Source: Mycobacterium branderi
GTDB taxonomy: Bacteria; Actinomycetota; Actinomycetes; Mycobacteriales; Mycobacteriaceae
Direction: 5' to 3'
NCBI RefSeq assembly: GCF_010728725.1
Contig: NZ_AP022606.1
Coordinates: 682,001-746,000 of the forward strand
DNA: 64,000 bases
Below the pieces are notes generated by a model, which worked only from the letters and a program-made list of their open reading frames with translations, had not been told where the DNA came from and made no database searches. Each line of letters starts with the position of its first letter. The first letter of the stretch is position 1. This document shows positions 34,932-45,514 of the stretch, in pieces. Position numbers and translations under genes: made by a program.

Positions 34932-36152
34932 ATGGGGACCAGCGCGGACGTGGTGGTCGTCGGCGCCGGACCGGCCGGCTCGGCGGCGGCGGCCTGGGCC
35001 GCGCGGGCAGGCCACGACGTGCTGGTGATCGACGCCGCGAGCTTTCCTCGCGACAAGGCCTGCGGCGACGGGCTGACCCCGCGCGCGGTCGCCGAGCTGG
35101 AGCGGCTGGGGCTGGGTGACTGGCTGGATGCCCGGATACGGCATCGCGGCTTGCGGATGAGCGGCTTCGGCGGCGCGGTGGAAGTGGACTGGCCCGGCCC
35201 GTCGTTTCCGTCGACCGGCAGCGCGGTGGCGCGAGTTGAGCTGGACGACCGGATTCGCAAGGTCGCCGAGGAATCCGGCGCTCGGATGCTGTTGGGCGTC
35301 AAAGCCGTTGGCGTACATCATGATTCGTCGGGACGGGTGGCGTCGGTGGCGCTGGCCGACGGCACGTCGGTGGGGTGTCGGTCTTTGATTGTGGCCGACG
35401 GCGCCCGCTCGCCGTTGGGCCGCGTGCTGGGCCGACGCTGGCATCAGGAGACGGTGTACGGCATTGCCGCCCGCGGATATCTCGCGACGCCACGCAGCGA
35501 GGAGCCGTGGCTGACGTCGCATCTGGAGCTGCGCGGACCGGACGGCTCCAAGAACAAAGTGTTGCCCGGCTACGGCTGGATTTTCCCGCTGGGCAACGGC
35601 GAGGTGAACATCGGCGTGGGCGCGCTGTCGACGTCCAAGCGGCCGGCCGAGTTGGCGTTGAAGCCGCTGATGAACTACTACACGGATCTGCGCCGCGACG
35701 AGTGGGAGTTCGACGGTCAGCCGCGGGCGATCTCGTCGGCCCTGCTGCCCATGGGCGGCGCGGTGTCGGGAGTGGCCGGGCCCAACTGGATGCTGATCGG
35801 AGACGCCGCGGCCTGCGTCAACCCTCTGAATGGCGAGGGCATCGACTACGGGCTGGAGACCGGGCGGCTGGCCGTCGAACTGCTCGGTTCGGCGGAGCTG
35901 TGGCCGTCGGTGCTGCGGTCGCATTACGGGCGCGGGTTCTCGGTGGCGCGACGGCTGGCGTTGTTGTTGACGTTCCCGCGGTTCCTGCCGGCGACCGGGC
36001 CTCTCGCGATGCGCTCGACGAGGCTGATGAGCATCGCGGTGCGGGTGATGGGCAACCTGGTCACCGACGACGACGCCGACTTTGTCGCCCGCGTGTGGCG
36101 CGGCGGCGGGTGGGCGTCGCGGCTGGCCGATCGCCGAAAACCTTTTGCCTGA
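34932..36152 (+). CDS. menJ: Menaquinone beta-isoprene reductase MenJ
   Basis: 406 residues. Geranylgeranyl-reductase-type flavoprotein: FAD motif VVVVGAGPAGSAAAAWAAR, FPRDKACGDGLTPRAV, then LIGDAAACVNPLNGEGI near residue 300 binding the flavin. Closely similar throughout to M. tuberculosis Rv0561c, which saturates one isoprene unit of menaquinone to give MK-9(II-H2). Peripheral membrane enzyme. Neighbours grcC1 and menG act on the same molecule. A hairpin after its stop may end transcription. Confidence 0.95.
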   Translation: MGTSADVVVVGAGPAGSAAAAWAARAGHDVLVIDAASFPRDKACGDGLTPRAVAELERLGLGDWLDARIRHRGLRMSGFGGAVEVDWPGPSFPSTGSAVARVELDDRIRKVAEESGARMLLGVKAVGVHHDSSGRVASVALADGTSVGCRSLIVADGARSPLGRVLGRRWHQETVYGIAARGYLATPRSEEPWLTSHLELRGPDGSKNKVLPGYGWIFPLGNGEVNIGVGALSTSKRPAELALKPLMNYYTDLRRDEWEFDGQPRAISSALLPMGGAVSGVAGPNWMLIGDAAACVNPLNGEGIDYGLETGRLAVELLGSAELWPSVLRSHYGRGFSVARRLALLLTFPRFLPATGPLAMRSTRLMSIAVRVMGNLVTDDDADFVARVWRGGGWASRLADRRKPFA

Positions 36153-36154
36153 CC

Positions 36155-36188
36155 CCTTTCTGGCCTTCTGGCGCGAGCGGCAGAAAGG
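36155..36188 (+). terminator. Hairpin downstream of menJ
   Basis: CCTTTCTG (36155-36162) pairs perfectly with CAGAAAGG (36181-36188) around an 18-base loop just after the menJ stop. There is no U tract, so it is a candidate mycobacterial-type terminator only. Confidence 0.4.
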
Positions 36189-36211
36189 CGACGCCCCGCA
36201 TATCAACCCTC

Positions 36212-36930
<719 letters not shown>

Positions 36931-36934
36931 TCGA

Positions 36935-37378
36935 ATGACTGATCCCAAGCCGCCGCGCTGGCTGAAGCTAACCAACAAGGTCATGATTGCGATGCAAAAG
37001 CTCGGCATCCCAACAGGTCCGCCGATGGTATTGACCGTGCCCGGCCGCAAGACCGGCCAGCCGCGCAGCACGCCGATGACACCATTCACGTTGGACGGGC
37101 ACCTGTACACCGTCGCGGGCTACCCGGGCGCCGACTGGGTGCGCAACGCCCGGGCCGCCGGCTCGGGAACCCTTGCAAAAGGGCGAAAGTCACGGCGCGT
37201 CAACATCGTTGAGCTGTCCGCCGAGGACGCCCGGCCGGTGCTGCGAGCGTTTCCCGTCGAGGTGCCGATCGGTGTCAGCTTCCTCAAGCGCGCCGGCCTG
37301 GTTCGCGAAGGCACTCCGGACGAAGTCGAGGCGTTGGCCGGCCGAATCGCGGTATTCCGACTCGACCCCGCGCGCTGA
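36935..37378 (+). CDS. Ddn-like F420-dependent nitroreductase/quinone reductase
   Basis: 147 residues, starting four bases after the methyltransferase stop. The core VLTVPGRKTGQPRSTPMTPF, DGHLYTVAGYPGADWVRNAR and the basic GRKSRRVN match deazaflavin-dependent Ddn-family proteins that reduce quinones or nitro compounds with F420H2. Placed in one operon with an Rv0560c-like methyltransferase and a DoxX protein, it probably acts on the same inducer-type compounds. M. tuberculosis has Rv0559c at this place instead. Confidence 0.87.
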   Translation: MTDPKPPRWLKLTNKVMIAMQKLGIPTGPPMVLTVPGRKTGQPRSTPMTPFTLDGHLYTVAGYPGADWVRNARAAGSGTLAKGRKSRRVNIVELSAEDARPVLRAFPVEVPIGVSFLKRAGLVREGTPDEVEALAGRIAVFRLDPAR

Positions 37379-37743
37379 TGCACACCGCCTATGTGGTCGT
37401 GACGCTGATCGCGATCGCCTTCAACGGGTTTTCCGGTGTGGCTGCATTGGCCCATTTCGCGCCGATCATTCCCGGCATGGAAGCAGCCGGTGTGCCGCTG
37501 TCGTGGCTGACGTTTCCCATTGGCACGCTCAAAACGCTCGGCGCACTGGGACTTGTTGCGGGCCTGTGGGTTCCGGTGATCGGTCTGGCCGCCGCCGGCG
37601 GGCTGGTCGTCTTTTTCGTCTGCGCGATGTACACACACGTGCTGGCCGACGACATCTCGGCGCAATTCGGGCTCGCAACGCTGTTCCTGGCGCTCAACGC
37701 GGCGACGTTCGCGCTGACGGTTGCCCGTCTGCTCACGCCTTGA
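37378..37743 (+). CDS. DoxX-family membrane protein
   Basis: 121 residues with four helices ([71 protein letters not shown]). Its ATG overlaps the stop of the Ddn-like gene by one base. DoxX proteins are integral membrane partners in redox or thiol/oxidant metabolism. It completes the putative quinone-stress operon. The 3' end overlaps the convergent menG by 11 bases. Confidence 0.82.
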   Translation: MHTAYVVVTLIAIAFNGFSGVAALAHFAPIIPGMEAAGVPLSWLTFPIGTLKTLGALGLVAGLWVPVIGLAAAGGLVVFFVCAMYTHVLADDISAQFGLATLFLALNAATFALTVARLLTP

Positions 37744-38419
37744 AGGCGGCGTGCAGCGCGACGATGCCGCCGGTCAGGTTGCGCCACCGCACCGCTGACC
37801 AACCGGTGCGAGATATCTCGTGCGCGAGGCTGGCCTGGTCGGGCCAGGCGCGGATCGACTCCGCCAGGTAGACATACGCCTCGGGATTGCTCGACACCGC
37901 ACGGGCCACGCGCGGCAGCGCCTGCATCAGGTATTCCTTGTAGACCGTGGCGAACAATGCGTTTGTGGGAGTGGCGAATTCGCACACCACCAGCCGCCCG
38001 CCGGGGCGGGTGACGCGCGCCATCTCCCGCAGCGCCGTTTCGCGCTCGGCGATATTGCGCAGCCCGAAGCTGATCGTCACCGCGTCGAACACGTTGTCGC
38101 CAAACGGAAGTCGGGTCGCGTCAGCGGCGACCTTCGGTACTTTCCTGCTTCGGCCCGCCGCGAGCATCCCGACCGAAAAGTCCGCCGCCACACACCATGC
38201 TCCGGAGCGCGCCAACTCCACCGTCGACACCGCGGTGCCGGCGGCCAGGTCCAGCACCTTCTCCCCCGCAGACAGTCGCAGCGCCGAGCGGGTGGCGCGC
38301 CGCCAGTACCGGTCCCGGCCCAGCGACAGCACCGTGTTGGTCAGGTCGTAGCGGCGGGCGACGCCGTCGAACATCGACGCCACTTCACGCGGGTCTTTGT
38401 CCAGGGTCGCGCGGCTCAC
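37733..38419 (-). CDS. menG: Demethylmenaquinone methyltransferase
   Basis: 228 residues, UbiE/MenG family. N-terminal [23 protein letters not shown] motif [17 protein letters not shown] near 55, then [19 protein letters not shown] and [14 protein letters not shown], the family signatures. Performs the last ring methylation giving menaquinone. Counterpart of Rv0558. Divergent from the SDR gene. Confidence 0.95.
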   Translation of the reverse strand: MSRATLDKDPREVASMFDGVARRYDLTNTVLSLGRDRYWRRATRSALRLSAGEKVLDLAAGTAVSTVELARSGAWCVAADFSVGMLAAGRSRKVPKVAADATRLPFGDNVFDAVTISFGLRNIAERETALREMARVTRPGGRLVVCEFATPTNALFATVYKEYLMQALPRVARAVSSNPEAYVYLAESIRAWPDQASLAHEISRTGWSAVRWRNLTGGIVALHAAFKA

Positions 38420-38487
38420 CTCGACGACGCTACCTGTGAACTTCGCAGAGTGGGAATGCGGCGCCGCCTTCGGCGTTGCACACCGGC

Positions 38488-39327
38488 GTGAGTGAAAAAG
38501 TTTGGTTCATCACCGGGACATCGCGCGGCTTCGGACGTGAATGGGCGATCGCCGCGCTCGAGCGGGGCGACAAGGTGGCCGCGACGGCGCGAAACACCGC
38601 GACGCTGGCCGACCTTGAAGCCAGCTACGGCGACGCGATACTGCCCATCGAGTTGGACGTCACCGATCGCGACGCGGACTTCGCCGCGGTCAAACGGGCC
38701 CACGATCATTTCGGGCGACTGGACGTCGTCGTCAACAACGCGGGCTACGGGCAGTTCGGCTTCATCGAGGAACTGTCCGAGCAGGAGGCCCGCGACCAGA
38801 TCGAGACCAATGTGTTCGGCGCGCTGTGGATCACCCAGGCCGCGTTGCCGTATCTGCGCCGACAGCGCAGCGGCCACATCATCCAGGTGTCGTCGATCGG
38901 CGGCATCGTCGCATTCCCGCTGGTCGGCATTTACCACGCCTCGAAGTGGGCGCTGGAGGGCTTCTCGCAGGCGCTGGCCCAGGAGGTGGCGCCGTTCGGC
39001 GTCAAGGTCACGCTGGTCGAGCCGGGCGGCTTCGACACCGACTGGGGCGGCTCGTCGGCCAAGCATGCCGAGCGGTTGCCGGCCTACGACGACGTGCGCG
39101 CCGCGGTCGAAGCCGAGCGCAGGCGGCGGTGGGCGGATCCCGGCGATCCCGCAGCCTCGGCGGCGGCGCTGCTGAAGGTGGTCGATGCCGAAAAGCCGCC
39201 GCTGCGGGTGTTCTTCGGCGCGTCGCCGCTGGAAACGGCTCGCGCGGACTACGAAAGCCGGTTGCGCACTTGGGAAGAGTGGCAGCCGGTGTCGATCGAG
39301 GCACAGGGCGGCAGCACCGCCTCGTAG
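38488..39327 (+). CDS. Short-chain dehydrogenase/reductase
   Basis: 279 residues from GTG 38488. Classical SDR: NAD(P) motif [18 protein letters not shown] (TGxxxGxG), NNAGYG near 85, catalytic Ser in [13 protein letters not shown] and the YHASK Tyr-Lys pair near 150. The substrate is unknown. It lies between menG and mgtA, where M. tuberculosis has no such gene, and its last 79 bases overlap the 3' end of mgtA on the opposite strand. Confidence 0.9.
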   Translation: MSEKVWFITGTSRGFGREWAIAALERGDKVAATARNTATLADLEASYGDAILPIELDVTDRDADFAAVKRAHDHFGRLDVVVNNAGYGQFGFIEELSEQEARDQIETNVFGALWITQAALPYLRRQRSGHIIQVSSIGGIVAFPLVGIYHASKWALEGFSQALAQEVAPFGVKVTLVEPGGFDTDWGGSSAKHAERLPAYDDVRAAVEAERRRRWADPGDPAASAAALLKVVDAEKPPLRVFFGASPLETARADYESRLRTWEEWQPVSIEAQGGSTAS

Positions 39328-40406
39328 TGCTCGAGCAGCTGGTCGCAAATCGCCGGCCACGACCGCTCCAGCACGCTACGCCTGGCGGCCAGCGAATAGC
39401 GCGGCCGTTCTGCGATCAGGTGGGCGACGGCGGCGGGCAGGTCCGCCTCGAATTGCTTGACGGGCAGCAGCATTCCGGTGCGGCACGGCGTCACCAGGTC
39501 GCGCGGGCCGCCGGCGTCGGGGGCAATGACCGGCAGCCCCGACGCCAGCGCTTCCTGCACGGTTTGGCAAAACGTCTCGTGCTCGCCGGGATGCACGAAG
39601 ACGTCCATGCTGGCGTAGGCCGCGGCGAGTTCGTCGCCGTACAGCGCGCCGGTGAAAATCGCTGTGGGCATTGCCGATTGCAACTTGGCGCGGTCGATCC
39701 CGTCGCCGACGATGACCAGCTGGACCGACTCGCCCAGCACCGCCAGCCGCTCGACGTGCTTCTCCGGCGCCAGCCGGCCGACGTAGCCGACAATCGGCTT
39801 GCCGTCCGGCGACCATCGCCGTCGCAGCGCCTGGTCACGAGCTGACGGTACGAACCCCGTGATGTCGACGCCGCGCGCCCAGTGATATACCCGCGGGATG
39901 CGATGGGCAGCAAGGCTTTCCATCGCAGAGGTGGACGGTGCCAGGGTGCGGTCGGCAAGCCGGTGCAGGTGGCGGGTCCACGCCCACGCCGCCCGCGACA
40001 GTCCCCCGATACCGTAACTGGCCGCGAATCCCGCGACGTCGGTTTGGAATACCGCCACAGTCGGCACGCCGAGTCGGCGGGCGGCCCGCACCCCGCCGTA
40101 ACCGAGCAGTGCGGGCGAGGCCAGATGCACGACGTCGGGGTCGAACCCACGTAGCACGCGCAGCATTCGCGGTAGCGGCACGCCCAGCGGCAGCGTCGTC
40201 ACCTTGGGGAACATCCGCGACGGCACGCGGTGGACCCGGATGCCGTCGTGAAGCCGCTCGGCGCGGGGCTCGCCGGGCGGGGTGTCGGGTGCGATGACGA
40301 GGGCTTCGTGGCCGGTGCGGCGCAAGTGCTCGAGGATGCGAACCACCGAGTTGCTGACGCCGTTGACGTGCGGGAGGAAGGACTCCGCGACGATGGCTAC
40401 GCGCAC
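39249..40406 (-). CDS. mgtA: GDP-mannose-dependent alpha-mannosyltransferase MgtA
   Basis: 385 residues from GTG 40404-40406. GT-B (GT4) glycosyltransferase: N-terminal [49 protein letters not shown] and the donor-site E-x7-E within [18 protein letters not shown] near 290. Matches M. tuberculosis Rv0557 (formerly pimB), which adds mannose to a glucuronosyl diacylglycerol acceptor used for LM-like glycolipids. The C-terminal tail of about 20 residues differs and overlaps the SDR gene. Confidence 0.93.
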   Translation of the reverse strand: MRVAIVAESFLPHVNGVSNSVVRILEHLRRTGHEALVIAPDTPPGEPRAERLHDGIRVHRVPSRMFPKVTTLPLGVPLPRMLRVLRGFDPDVVHLASPALLGYGGVRAARRLGVPTVAVFQTDVAGFAASYGIGGLSRAAWAWTRHLHRLADRTLAPSTSAMESLAAHRIPRVYHWARGVDITGFVPSARDQALRRRWSPDGKPIVGYVGRLAPEKHVERLAVLGESVQLVIVGDGIDRAKLQSAMPTAIFTGALYGDELAAAYASMDVFVHPGEHETFCQTVQEALASGLPVIAPDAGGPRDLVTPCRTGMLLPVKQFEADLPAAVAHLIAERPRYSLAARRSVLERSWPAICDQLLEHYEAVLPPCASIDTGCHSSQVRNRLS

Positions 40407-40489
40407 ACCGTTACGGTGGCAGCGCCGCCTGTCGTTAAGGTTGCCGACGGGCATACGGCGTGCGAAATCTGCTGCAAAGGGGTTGGAAA

Positions 40490-41113
40490 ATGCGGTCCTG
40501 GCTGGGGGCATTGGCAATCACTGTGAGCTGGATCGCATTCGGGACGGCGGCAGCTCACGCCGACGTACCGCGCAGCAGCGACGGCAACGGCGTCCTCGTC
40601 GGGTCCGCCGGCGCCCCAGTGCAGTTGGAGATCTTCATCGAACCGCAGTGCCCGCATGTCGCCGAGTTGGAGTCGACCGACGGCGACGCAATCGCGCGCA
40701 ACATCGGCGACGGCCGGCTGGCGGTGACGTATCGGCCGCTGACCTTCCTCGACGACCGCAAGCACACCGATGTGTCCGCCCGGATCAGCAATGCGCTGTT
40801 TTTGGCCGCCGACCCGGCGACGTCGCCGACGGCGTATCAGGCGTTTGTGCAAGACCTGTATCGTCATCAAACCCGGCCGGACAACAACGAGATCGCGGCG
40901 ATGGCCCGCGAAAGCGGGGTGCCAGACGCCGTGGCCGAGAAGATCGCGGCCGGCGACTACGTCGTCGACCCGGCCGCGATGAACGACGCCAACCGTGCCC
41001 GCTTGGTGCAGGACAACCCGGAAAACCCGGGCACCCCAACGGTTTACGATCTCAACACAAAAACCGTTGTGGACACTCAGGACTCGGAGTGGCTTGGCAA
41101 GCTGCTCGCGTGA
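40490..41113 (+). CDS. Exported DsbA-like thioredoxin-fold protein with a single Cys
   Basis: 207 residues from ATG 40490 with AAGGGG about ten bases upstream. Signal peptide [18 protein letters not shown] with cleavage after AHA. The mature domain follows the DsbA/DsbG plan: beta strand and active site [14 protein letters not shown], helical insert, cis-Pro loop [11 protein letters not shown]. The usual C-x-x-C is reduced to one Cys (CPHV) and the mature part holds no other Cys. It may be a thiol sensor, a mixed-disulfide chaperone or a non-redox remnant. It overlaps the convergent Rv0556-like gene. Confidence 0.83.
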   Translation: MRSWLGALAITVSWIAFGTAAAHADVPRSSDGNGVLVGSAGAPVQLEIFIEPQCPHVAELESTDGDAIARNIGDGRLAVTYRPLTFLDDRKHTDVSARISNALFLAADPATSPTAYQAFVQDLYRHQTRPDNNEIAAMARESGVPDAVAEKIAAGDYVVDPAAMNDANRARLVQDNPENPGTPTVYDLNTKTVVDTQDSEWLGKLLA

Positions 41114-41598
41114 CGGCCCGCCCGCTTTTCCAGTAACGCCAGGCCGGCCAGCGCGGCGCCGGCGACCAGCCAGCCGACCACCATGATGGAACCGGCTGGG
41201 ATGATCGCCAGCTTGGCGGTGCGGTGCTGCACGCGGACCAGGTTCGGGTTTTTCTTGTCGTATTCGACGTAAATCCGCATCCCCGTGGCCAATTCGGACG
41301 GGTAGAGCACGCCGAGCTCTGGACGGTAGGTGACCCGGTCGGGCGTGACGAACTCGATCGTCGAGCGTCGCGGCCCCGCGCTGAGCACCTCAGCCTGCGC
41401 GACCCCCATGTTGTTCTGGATCGACAGGTCGTTGCGCCAGGCGCCGGCCACCAACAGCACCGACTGCAACGTCACCAGACCGGCGGCGATCAGCACCCCG
41501 ATCCGCGTCCAACGCAGGATCCGTCGCGCCGGGGTGTCGGGAAGCTCGTCGGCCCGGCCGTGAATCAGAATGCGCGCCAAGGCTTTCAGGCGATTCAC
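41077..41598 (-). CDS. DUF3592-type membrane protein (Rv0556-like)
   Basis: 173 residues, GTG start overlapping the menD stop (GTGA). Two helices ([20 protein letters not shown] and [20 protein letters not shown]) flank an extracytoplasmic domain with [20 protein letters not shown] and [18 protein letters not shown], the DUF3592 pattern. Cotranscribed with menD. Function unknown. Counterpart of Rv0556. Confidence 0.85.
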   Translation of the reverse strand: MNRLKALARILIHGRADELPDTPARRILRWTRIGVLIAAGLVTLQSVLLVAGAWRNDLSIQNNMGVAQAEVLSAGPRRSTIEFVTPDRVTYRPELGVLYPSELATGMRIYVEYDKKNPNLVRVQHRTAKLAIIPAGSIMVVGWLVAGAALAGLALLEKRAGRHASSLPSHSES

Positions 41599-43214
41599 AA
41601 CGCGGCCTTGATGGCCGCATGCAGCTGGCGCAGCGAGGACCGGTCGGCCTTGACCTCCAGCACCCGCATACCGCCGGCAGGCTCGTCGAGCGCCTCGCTC
41701 AGCTCACCGACCTCGATTTGGCGAGAATCCACGTGGTAAGCGCGGCACAGCGCGCCGACGTCGACGTCGTGCGGGGTGCCGAAGACCCGCGACGACACGT
41801 CGGAGAACCGCGGGTCACCCTGCTCGAGCAGTTCGAAGATGCCGCCGCCGTTGTCGTTGGACACCACGATGGTCAGCTGTCGCGGCGTCGGCTCCGTGGG
41901 GCCGATCAGGAGCCCGGAGCTGTCGTGCACGAAGGTCAGGTCGCCGATCAGCGCGACCGTGCGGCCCTGGTGCGCCAGCGCGGCGCCGACCGCGGTGGAC
42001 ACCGTGCCGTCGATGCCGGCGACGCCGCGGTTGGAGCGCACCGCGATGCCGTGGCTGTCGAGCCCGACCAGCGCCGCGTCACGCACCGGGTTGGAGGCGC
42101 CGAGCACCAGCTGGTCGCCGGGCCGCAGCGCGTCGGCGACCGCCGCCGCGACGTGCAACCCAGTGGTCAGCGGGTGCGCTGCGAGCTGCCCGCGCACCGC
42201 GTCGACCGCGTGCCGGTTGAGCTCGGCGCAGCGGCGCAGCCAGGCCGGGCTGGGCTCGCCGGTAGTGACCGCGCGGGTGCCGGTGGCTTGCGAGTTGCCG
42301 GACACGTCGGGCCAGCGCGGGCCGGTGGTCAGCGCGTAAACCGGCACGGATGGGTCTGCCAGTAGCGCCGACACCGGCCGGTGCAGGGTGGGGCGGCCCA
42401 GCATGATCACCTGCTGCGGGTGCAGCAGCCGCAGCGCCAGCGGGTGCAGTGGGTTGGCCGGCGCCGGCGCGGTCGGCTCGGCGACAGTCGGCAACCCGGC
42501 CAGGTTGGGATGGGCGCCGGCGCCGTGGCCCGCGATGACGACGGTGTCGAGGCTCAGGTCGATGTCGAGCGGCTGGTCGAAGCTGACCGGCGGGGTGTAC
42601 GTCCACGGTTTGCCGTTCGGGCGGCCGGGCGGGGTGGGCGCGGATTCGGGGTCGGGCACCAGCGGTTCGCGCAGCGGGATGTCGAACTGCACCGGGCCGG
42701 CGTTGGCGGTGCGGGCACCGGTGGCGGCCACCAGCACGCGGCACGTGGCCGACCGCCAGGTCGCGTTGAGGGCGTCCATCCGCTCGGGCGCGTCCTCGGC
42801 CAGGCCCAGGCTGATGGCGGCGCGCACCTGCGTGCCGAAGTAGCCCAGCTGCTCCATGGTCTGGTTAGCACCGGTGCCGAGCAGCTCGTAGGGCCGGTTG
42901 GCGCTCAGCACGATCAGCGGCACCCGCGCGTAGTTGGCCTCCACCACCGCCGGGCCGAGGTTGGCCACCGCGGTGCCCGACGTCATCGCCACGCATACCG
43001 GCGCCTGAGCACCGACCGCCAGACCGATGGCCAGGTAGCCGGCGGTGCGCTCGTCGATGCGCACATGCAGCCGCAGCCGCCCCGCCCGGTCGGCGTCGGA
43101 CAGTGCGAAAGCCAGCGGCGCGTTGCGCGAGCCCGGGCACAGCACCACGTCGCGGACACCGCCGCGGATCAGTTCGTCGACGACGACGCGGGCCTGTGCC
43201 GTCGAGGGATTCAC
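41595..43214 (-). CDS. menD: SEPHCHC synthase MenD
   Basis: 539 residues. Thiamin-diphosphate enzyme condensing isochorismate with 2-oxoglutarate, first committed step of menaquinone synthesis. N-terminal [16 protein letters not shown], the catalytic Glu in [13 protein letters not shown] and the ThDP-Mg region [13 protein letters not shown] with [11 protein letters not shown] near residue 450 are intact. GTG start at 43214. Counterpart of Rv0555. It heads a short operon with the DUF3592 gene. Confidence 0.96.
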   Translation of the reverse strand: MNPSTAQARVVVDELIRGGVRDVVLCPGSRNAPLAFALSDADRAGRLRLHVRIDERTAGYLAIGLAVGAQAPVCVAMTSGTAVANLGPAVVEANYARVPLIVLSANRPYELLGTGANQTMEQLGYFGTQVRAAISLGLAEDAPERMDALNATWRSATCRVLVAATGARTANAGPVQFDIPLREPLVPDPESAPTPPGRPNGKPWTYTPPVSFDQPLDIDLSLDTVVIAGHGAGAHPNLAGLPTVAEPTAPAPANPLHPLALRLLHPQQVIMLGRPTLHRPVSALLADPSVPVYALTTGPRWPDVSGNSQATGTRAVTTGEPSPAWLRRCAELNRHAVDAVRGQLAAHPLTTGLHVAAAVADALRPGDQLVLGASNPVRDAALVGLDSHGIAVRSNRGVAGIDGTVSTAVGAALAHQGRTVALIGDLTFVHDSSGLLIGPTEPTPRQLTIVVSNDNGGGIFELLEQGDPRFSDVSSRVFGTPHDVDVGALCRAYHVDSRQIEVGELSEALDEPAGGMRVLEVKADRSSLRQLHAAIKAAL

Positions 43215-43237
43215 AGCTAAAGCGTAGTCGTGTGGCC

Positions 43238-44026
43238 TCAGGCCGCCATGCCGGCGAAGAACTGCAGGATCGCGGCGTTCACCGCGTCGGGGCGCTCGAG
43301 GAACCCGAGATGCCCGGCGTCGGCGATCTGCAGGTAGCGGCCATTGGGTATGGCGTCGGCCACCTCACGGCTAAGGTGCGGCGGGGTCACTAGGTCGTCG
43401 GCGAAACCGATCACCAGCACCGACGCGGTGATGGCCTGATACGCCGGCAACCGATTGTTTTGCGGCGAGACGTCGAGCTGGCAGCGCAACCCCGGGGTCA
43501 TCTTGTTGGGCCACATGGTGAAGATGTCGATCCACTCGGCGACCGCAGCGTCGTCGTTCAAAGTCTTGGGTGAAAAGCTTTCCAGCAGACGGACTTTCGC
43601 GTCATAGGCAGCCGGCAGCCGGGTCTCCGAGGCGGCGAGGTCGGCCTCGGCGGTGTGGAAGAACTGCCGGGCCCGGTCCAGCCGGCCACGGGTGGCCATC
43701 AGCACGGCTTTGCTGACCAGATGCGGGTGCGCGACCATCAGCTCTTGGGCGATGAACGCGCCCATCGACGCGGCGACGATGCGCGCGGGCGCGGCGCCCA
43801 GGCCTTCGATCAGCCCCGCGGTGTCGGCGACCATGGTTTTCGTCGTGAAACCCGATGCGTTCTCGGTGGCGCCGATCCCTCGGTTGTCGAAGGTGATGGT
43901 CCGATATCCAGCGGAAAGAAAAGCCGGGACCTGGTGCAAATGCCAGCCGCGCCCGGCACCACCACTGCCGGAAATGAAAACGACGGGCTCACCGGTCCCG
44001 CGGTCGTCATAAGCAAGGTTGATCAC
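43238..44026 (-). CDS. bpoC: Alpha/beta hydrolase BpoC
   Basis: 262 residues, as in Rv0554. Alpha/beta-hydrolase fold with oxyanion loop [14 protein letters not shown], nucleophile Ser in [12 protein letters not shown] near 93, Asp in [12 protein letters not shown] near 208 and His in [13 protein letters not shown] near 240. Originally named a bromoperoxidase, but a non-haem hydrolase or esterase is more likely. Its place just upstream of menD makes a MenH-like role (SEPHCHC to SHCHC) worth considering, by context only. Confidence 0.9.
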   Translation of the reverse strand: MINLAYDDRGTGEPVVFISGSGGAGRGWHLHQVPAFLSAGYRTITFDNRGIGATENASGFTTKTMVADTAGLIEGLGAAPARIVAASMGAFIAQELMVAHPHLVSKAVLMATRGRLDRARQFFHTAEADLAASETRLPAAYDAKVRLLESFSPKTLNDDAAVAEWIDIFTMWPNKMTPGLRCQLDVSPQNNRLPAYQAITASVLVIGFADDLVTPPHLSREVADAIPNGRYLQIADAGHLGFLERPDAVNAAILQFFAGMAA

Positions 44027-44060
44027 CTGCGAGAACCTACGGGACGCGACGCGACGCGGG

Positions 44061-44765
44061 TCAGCCCGGGATGCGGTCCAGGATCCGCTTGGCGATCACG
44101 GTGGGCTCGTCGCCCAGGTTCAACGCGAGGACCTGGAGGTCGACGACGATGTTGGACTTGGCCGCCAGGGTTCGCACCAGGCCGAGATCCTGGTGGAGAA
44201 CGGCGGTGTTGCGGATGGTGGTCATCCCGCCGGACTCGGTGGGGTCACCGACTGTCCATGGCACGGTGCTGCCGTCGGGCCACGTCCAGATGAGCTGTTT
44301 GCCCGCACACTGGCGCCACTGTGCGACCGATTTCGACACAAAGCTCGCAGCGGCCGCCGGGTTCTCGAACGCCGCCACCCCCTCGTCGACATCCGGGAGG
44401 CCCTTGGGATCTGCCTGCCGCACAATGTAAATCGCCGTGAAGCCGCTGCCGTTGTAGGACACTGCCTCACCGCCGAACGCGGCGCTGATGCACTCGACGG
44501 GGTCGACCTTGGTGTCGGTGCTGTCGTCGGGCTTGTTCCAGGTCTGTTGGGTGACGACGTCGGGCGACTTCATGACGTCTTTGACTTCGTCGACGGTGGC
44601 CAGCAGTTTGGGCAGATCCGCGGCGGTCACTGCGGGCTTGGCCGGCGTAGTCCCGGGGCCATGGCCGCCGGCGGGCACCGCCGTTCCGCCGACGGTGGAA
44701 ACACAGCCGGCGACGATCATGCTTACTGCCCAGGCGGAGGCCGCTTTGATACCGAGTCGCAGCAC
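44061..44765 (-). CDS. Lipoprotein with PknH-type extracellular sensor domain
   Basis: 234 residues. The signal sequence ends in lipobox IVAGC (Cys about residue 21). After a Pro/Gly linker comes a domain like the PknH extracytoplasmic sensor (DLPKLLATVDEVKDVM, then PVECISAAFGGEAVSYNGSG and RTLAAKSNIVVDLQVLALN). Such proteins sit on the outer face of the membrane and may bind ligands; the ligand is unknown. It opens the block inserted between bpoC and menC relative to M. tuberculosis. Confidence 0.83.
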   Translation of the reverse strand: MLRLGIKAASAWAVSMIVAGCVSTVGGTAVPAGGHGPGTTPAKPAVTAADLPKLLATVDEVKDVMKSPDVVTQQTWNKPDDSTDTKVDPVECISAAFGGEAVSYNGSGFTAIYIVRQADPKGLPDVDEGVAAFENPAAAASFVSKSVAQWRQCAGKQLIWTWPDGSTVPWTVGDPTESGGMTTIRNTAVLHQDLGLVRTLAAKSNIVVDLQVLALNLGDEPTVIAKRILDRIPG

Positions 44766-44769
44766 GCTG

Positions 44770-45504
44770 TCAGCTTACGGAGCGGGTAAACCTTTCGCGG
44801 CGGGAACGTACTGTATGCAGCGCTTGCTCCCAGGCCAGCAGCGTCGCGGCCTTGAGCTGAGCCGGTTTCACCAGGTCTCGGGCCATCAGCGCGGTGGCGG
44901 CGGCCTTCGTCGTCGCCGATGCCTTCGACATGTGACCGGAGTCGAACGGTGGTTGCGGGTCGTACTCCATGGAAAGCTGGATCGCCTTGGCGCGGTTTTC
45001 TCCGCCGATCTGAGCGGCCAGCCACAACCCTAGGTCGATACCGGCCGACACGCCGGCGCAGGTGACGATGTCGCCGGCTTGCACGATGCGTTGGTCGCCA
45101 ACTGGGTTGGCGCCCAACGTTTTCAGCGCGCTGAGCGCCATCCAGTGCGAGGTCGCGCGCTTGCCGTTCAGCAGCCCGGCGGCGGCCAGGATCACCGAAC
45201 CGGAGCAGACCGACGTCGTCCACGTCGCCGTCTCGTGGGCTCGGCGCACCCAGTCCAGCAGCTTCTGGTCGCGGGCATGCTCGACGGATGTCATCCCTCC
45301 TGGCACCAAAATCACGTCGGGCGAAGGTGTTTCGTCGAACGAATGAGTCGCGCCGACAAGCAGCACACCAGAATCCGCGGTGATCGGGCCGGGCTCGTGC
45401 CAGACGAAGCGCACCTCGGCTTTCGGCAGCCAGCGCAGCACCTCGTAAGGACCGATGAAGTCGAGTGCGGTGAAGCCGGGATACACGACGATGGCGATCT
45501 GCAT
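44770..45504 (-). CDS. DJ-1/PfpI protein, isonitrile-hydratase-like
   Basis: 244 residues from ATG 45504 with AAGGAG five bases upstream. IVVYPGFTALDFIGPYEVL at the start, VPGGMTSVE and the nucleophile Cys in TSVCSGSVILAAAGLLNGK near residue 107, then AGVSAGIDLGLWLAAQ and QLSMEYDPQPPFDSGH: the signature set of bacterial isonitrile hydratases, which turn isonitriles into N-substituted formamides. The activity is inferred from family likeness. The upstream gene (10-base gap) is a GlxA-type regulator, likely in the same transcript. Confidence 0.8.
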   Translation of the reverse strand: MQIAIVVYPGFTALDFIGPYEVLRWLPKAEVRFVWHEPGPITADSGVLLVGATHSFDETPSPDVILVPGGMTSVEHARDQKLLDWVRRAHETATWTTSVCSGSVILAAAGLLNGKRATSHWMALSALKTLGANPVGDQRIVQAGDIVTCAGVSAGIDLGLWLAAQIGGENRAKAIQLSMEYDPQPPFDSGHMSKASATTKAAATALMARDLVKPAQLKAATLLAWEQALHTVRSRRERFTRSVS

Positions 45505-45514
45505 GATTTCTCCT

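Noticed and set aside
39249..39327. 79-base overlap of mgtA and the SDR gene as evidence of a wrong stop
   Set aside because: Both frames remain open without in-frame stops and convergent overlaps of this size are common in this window.
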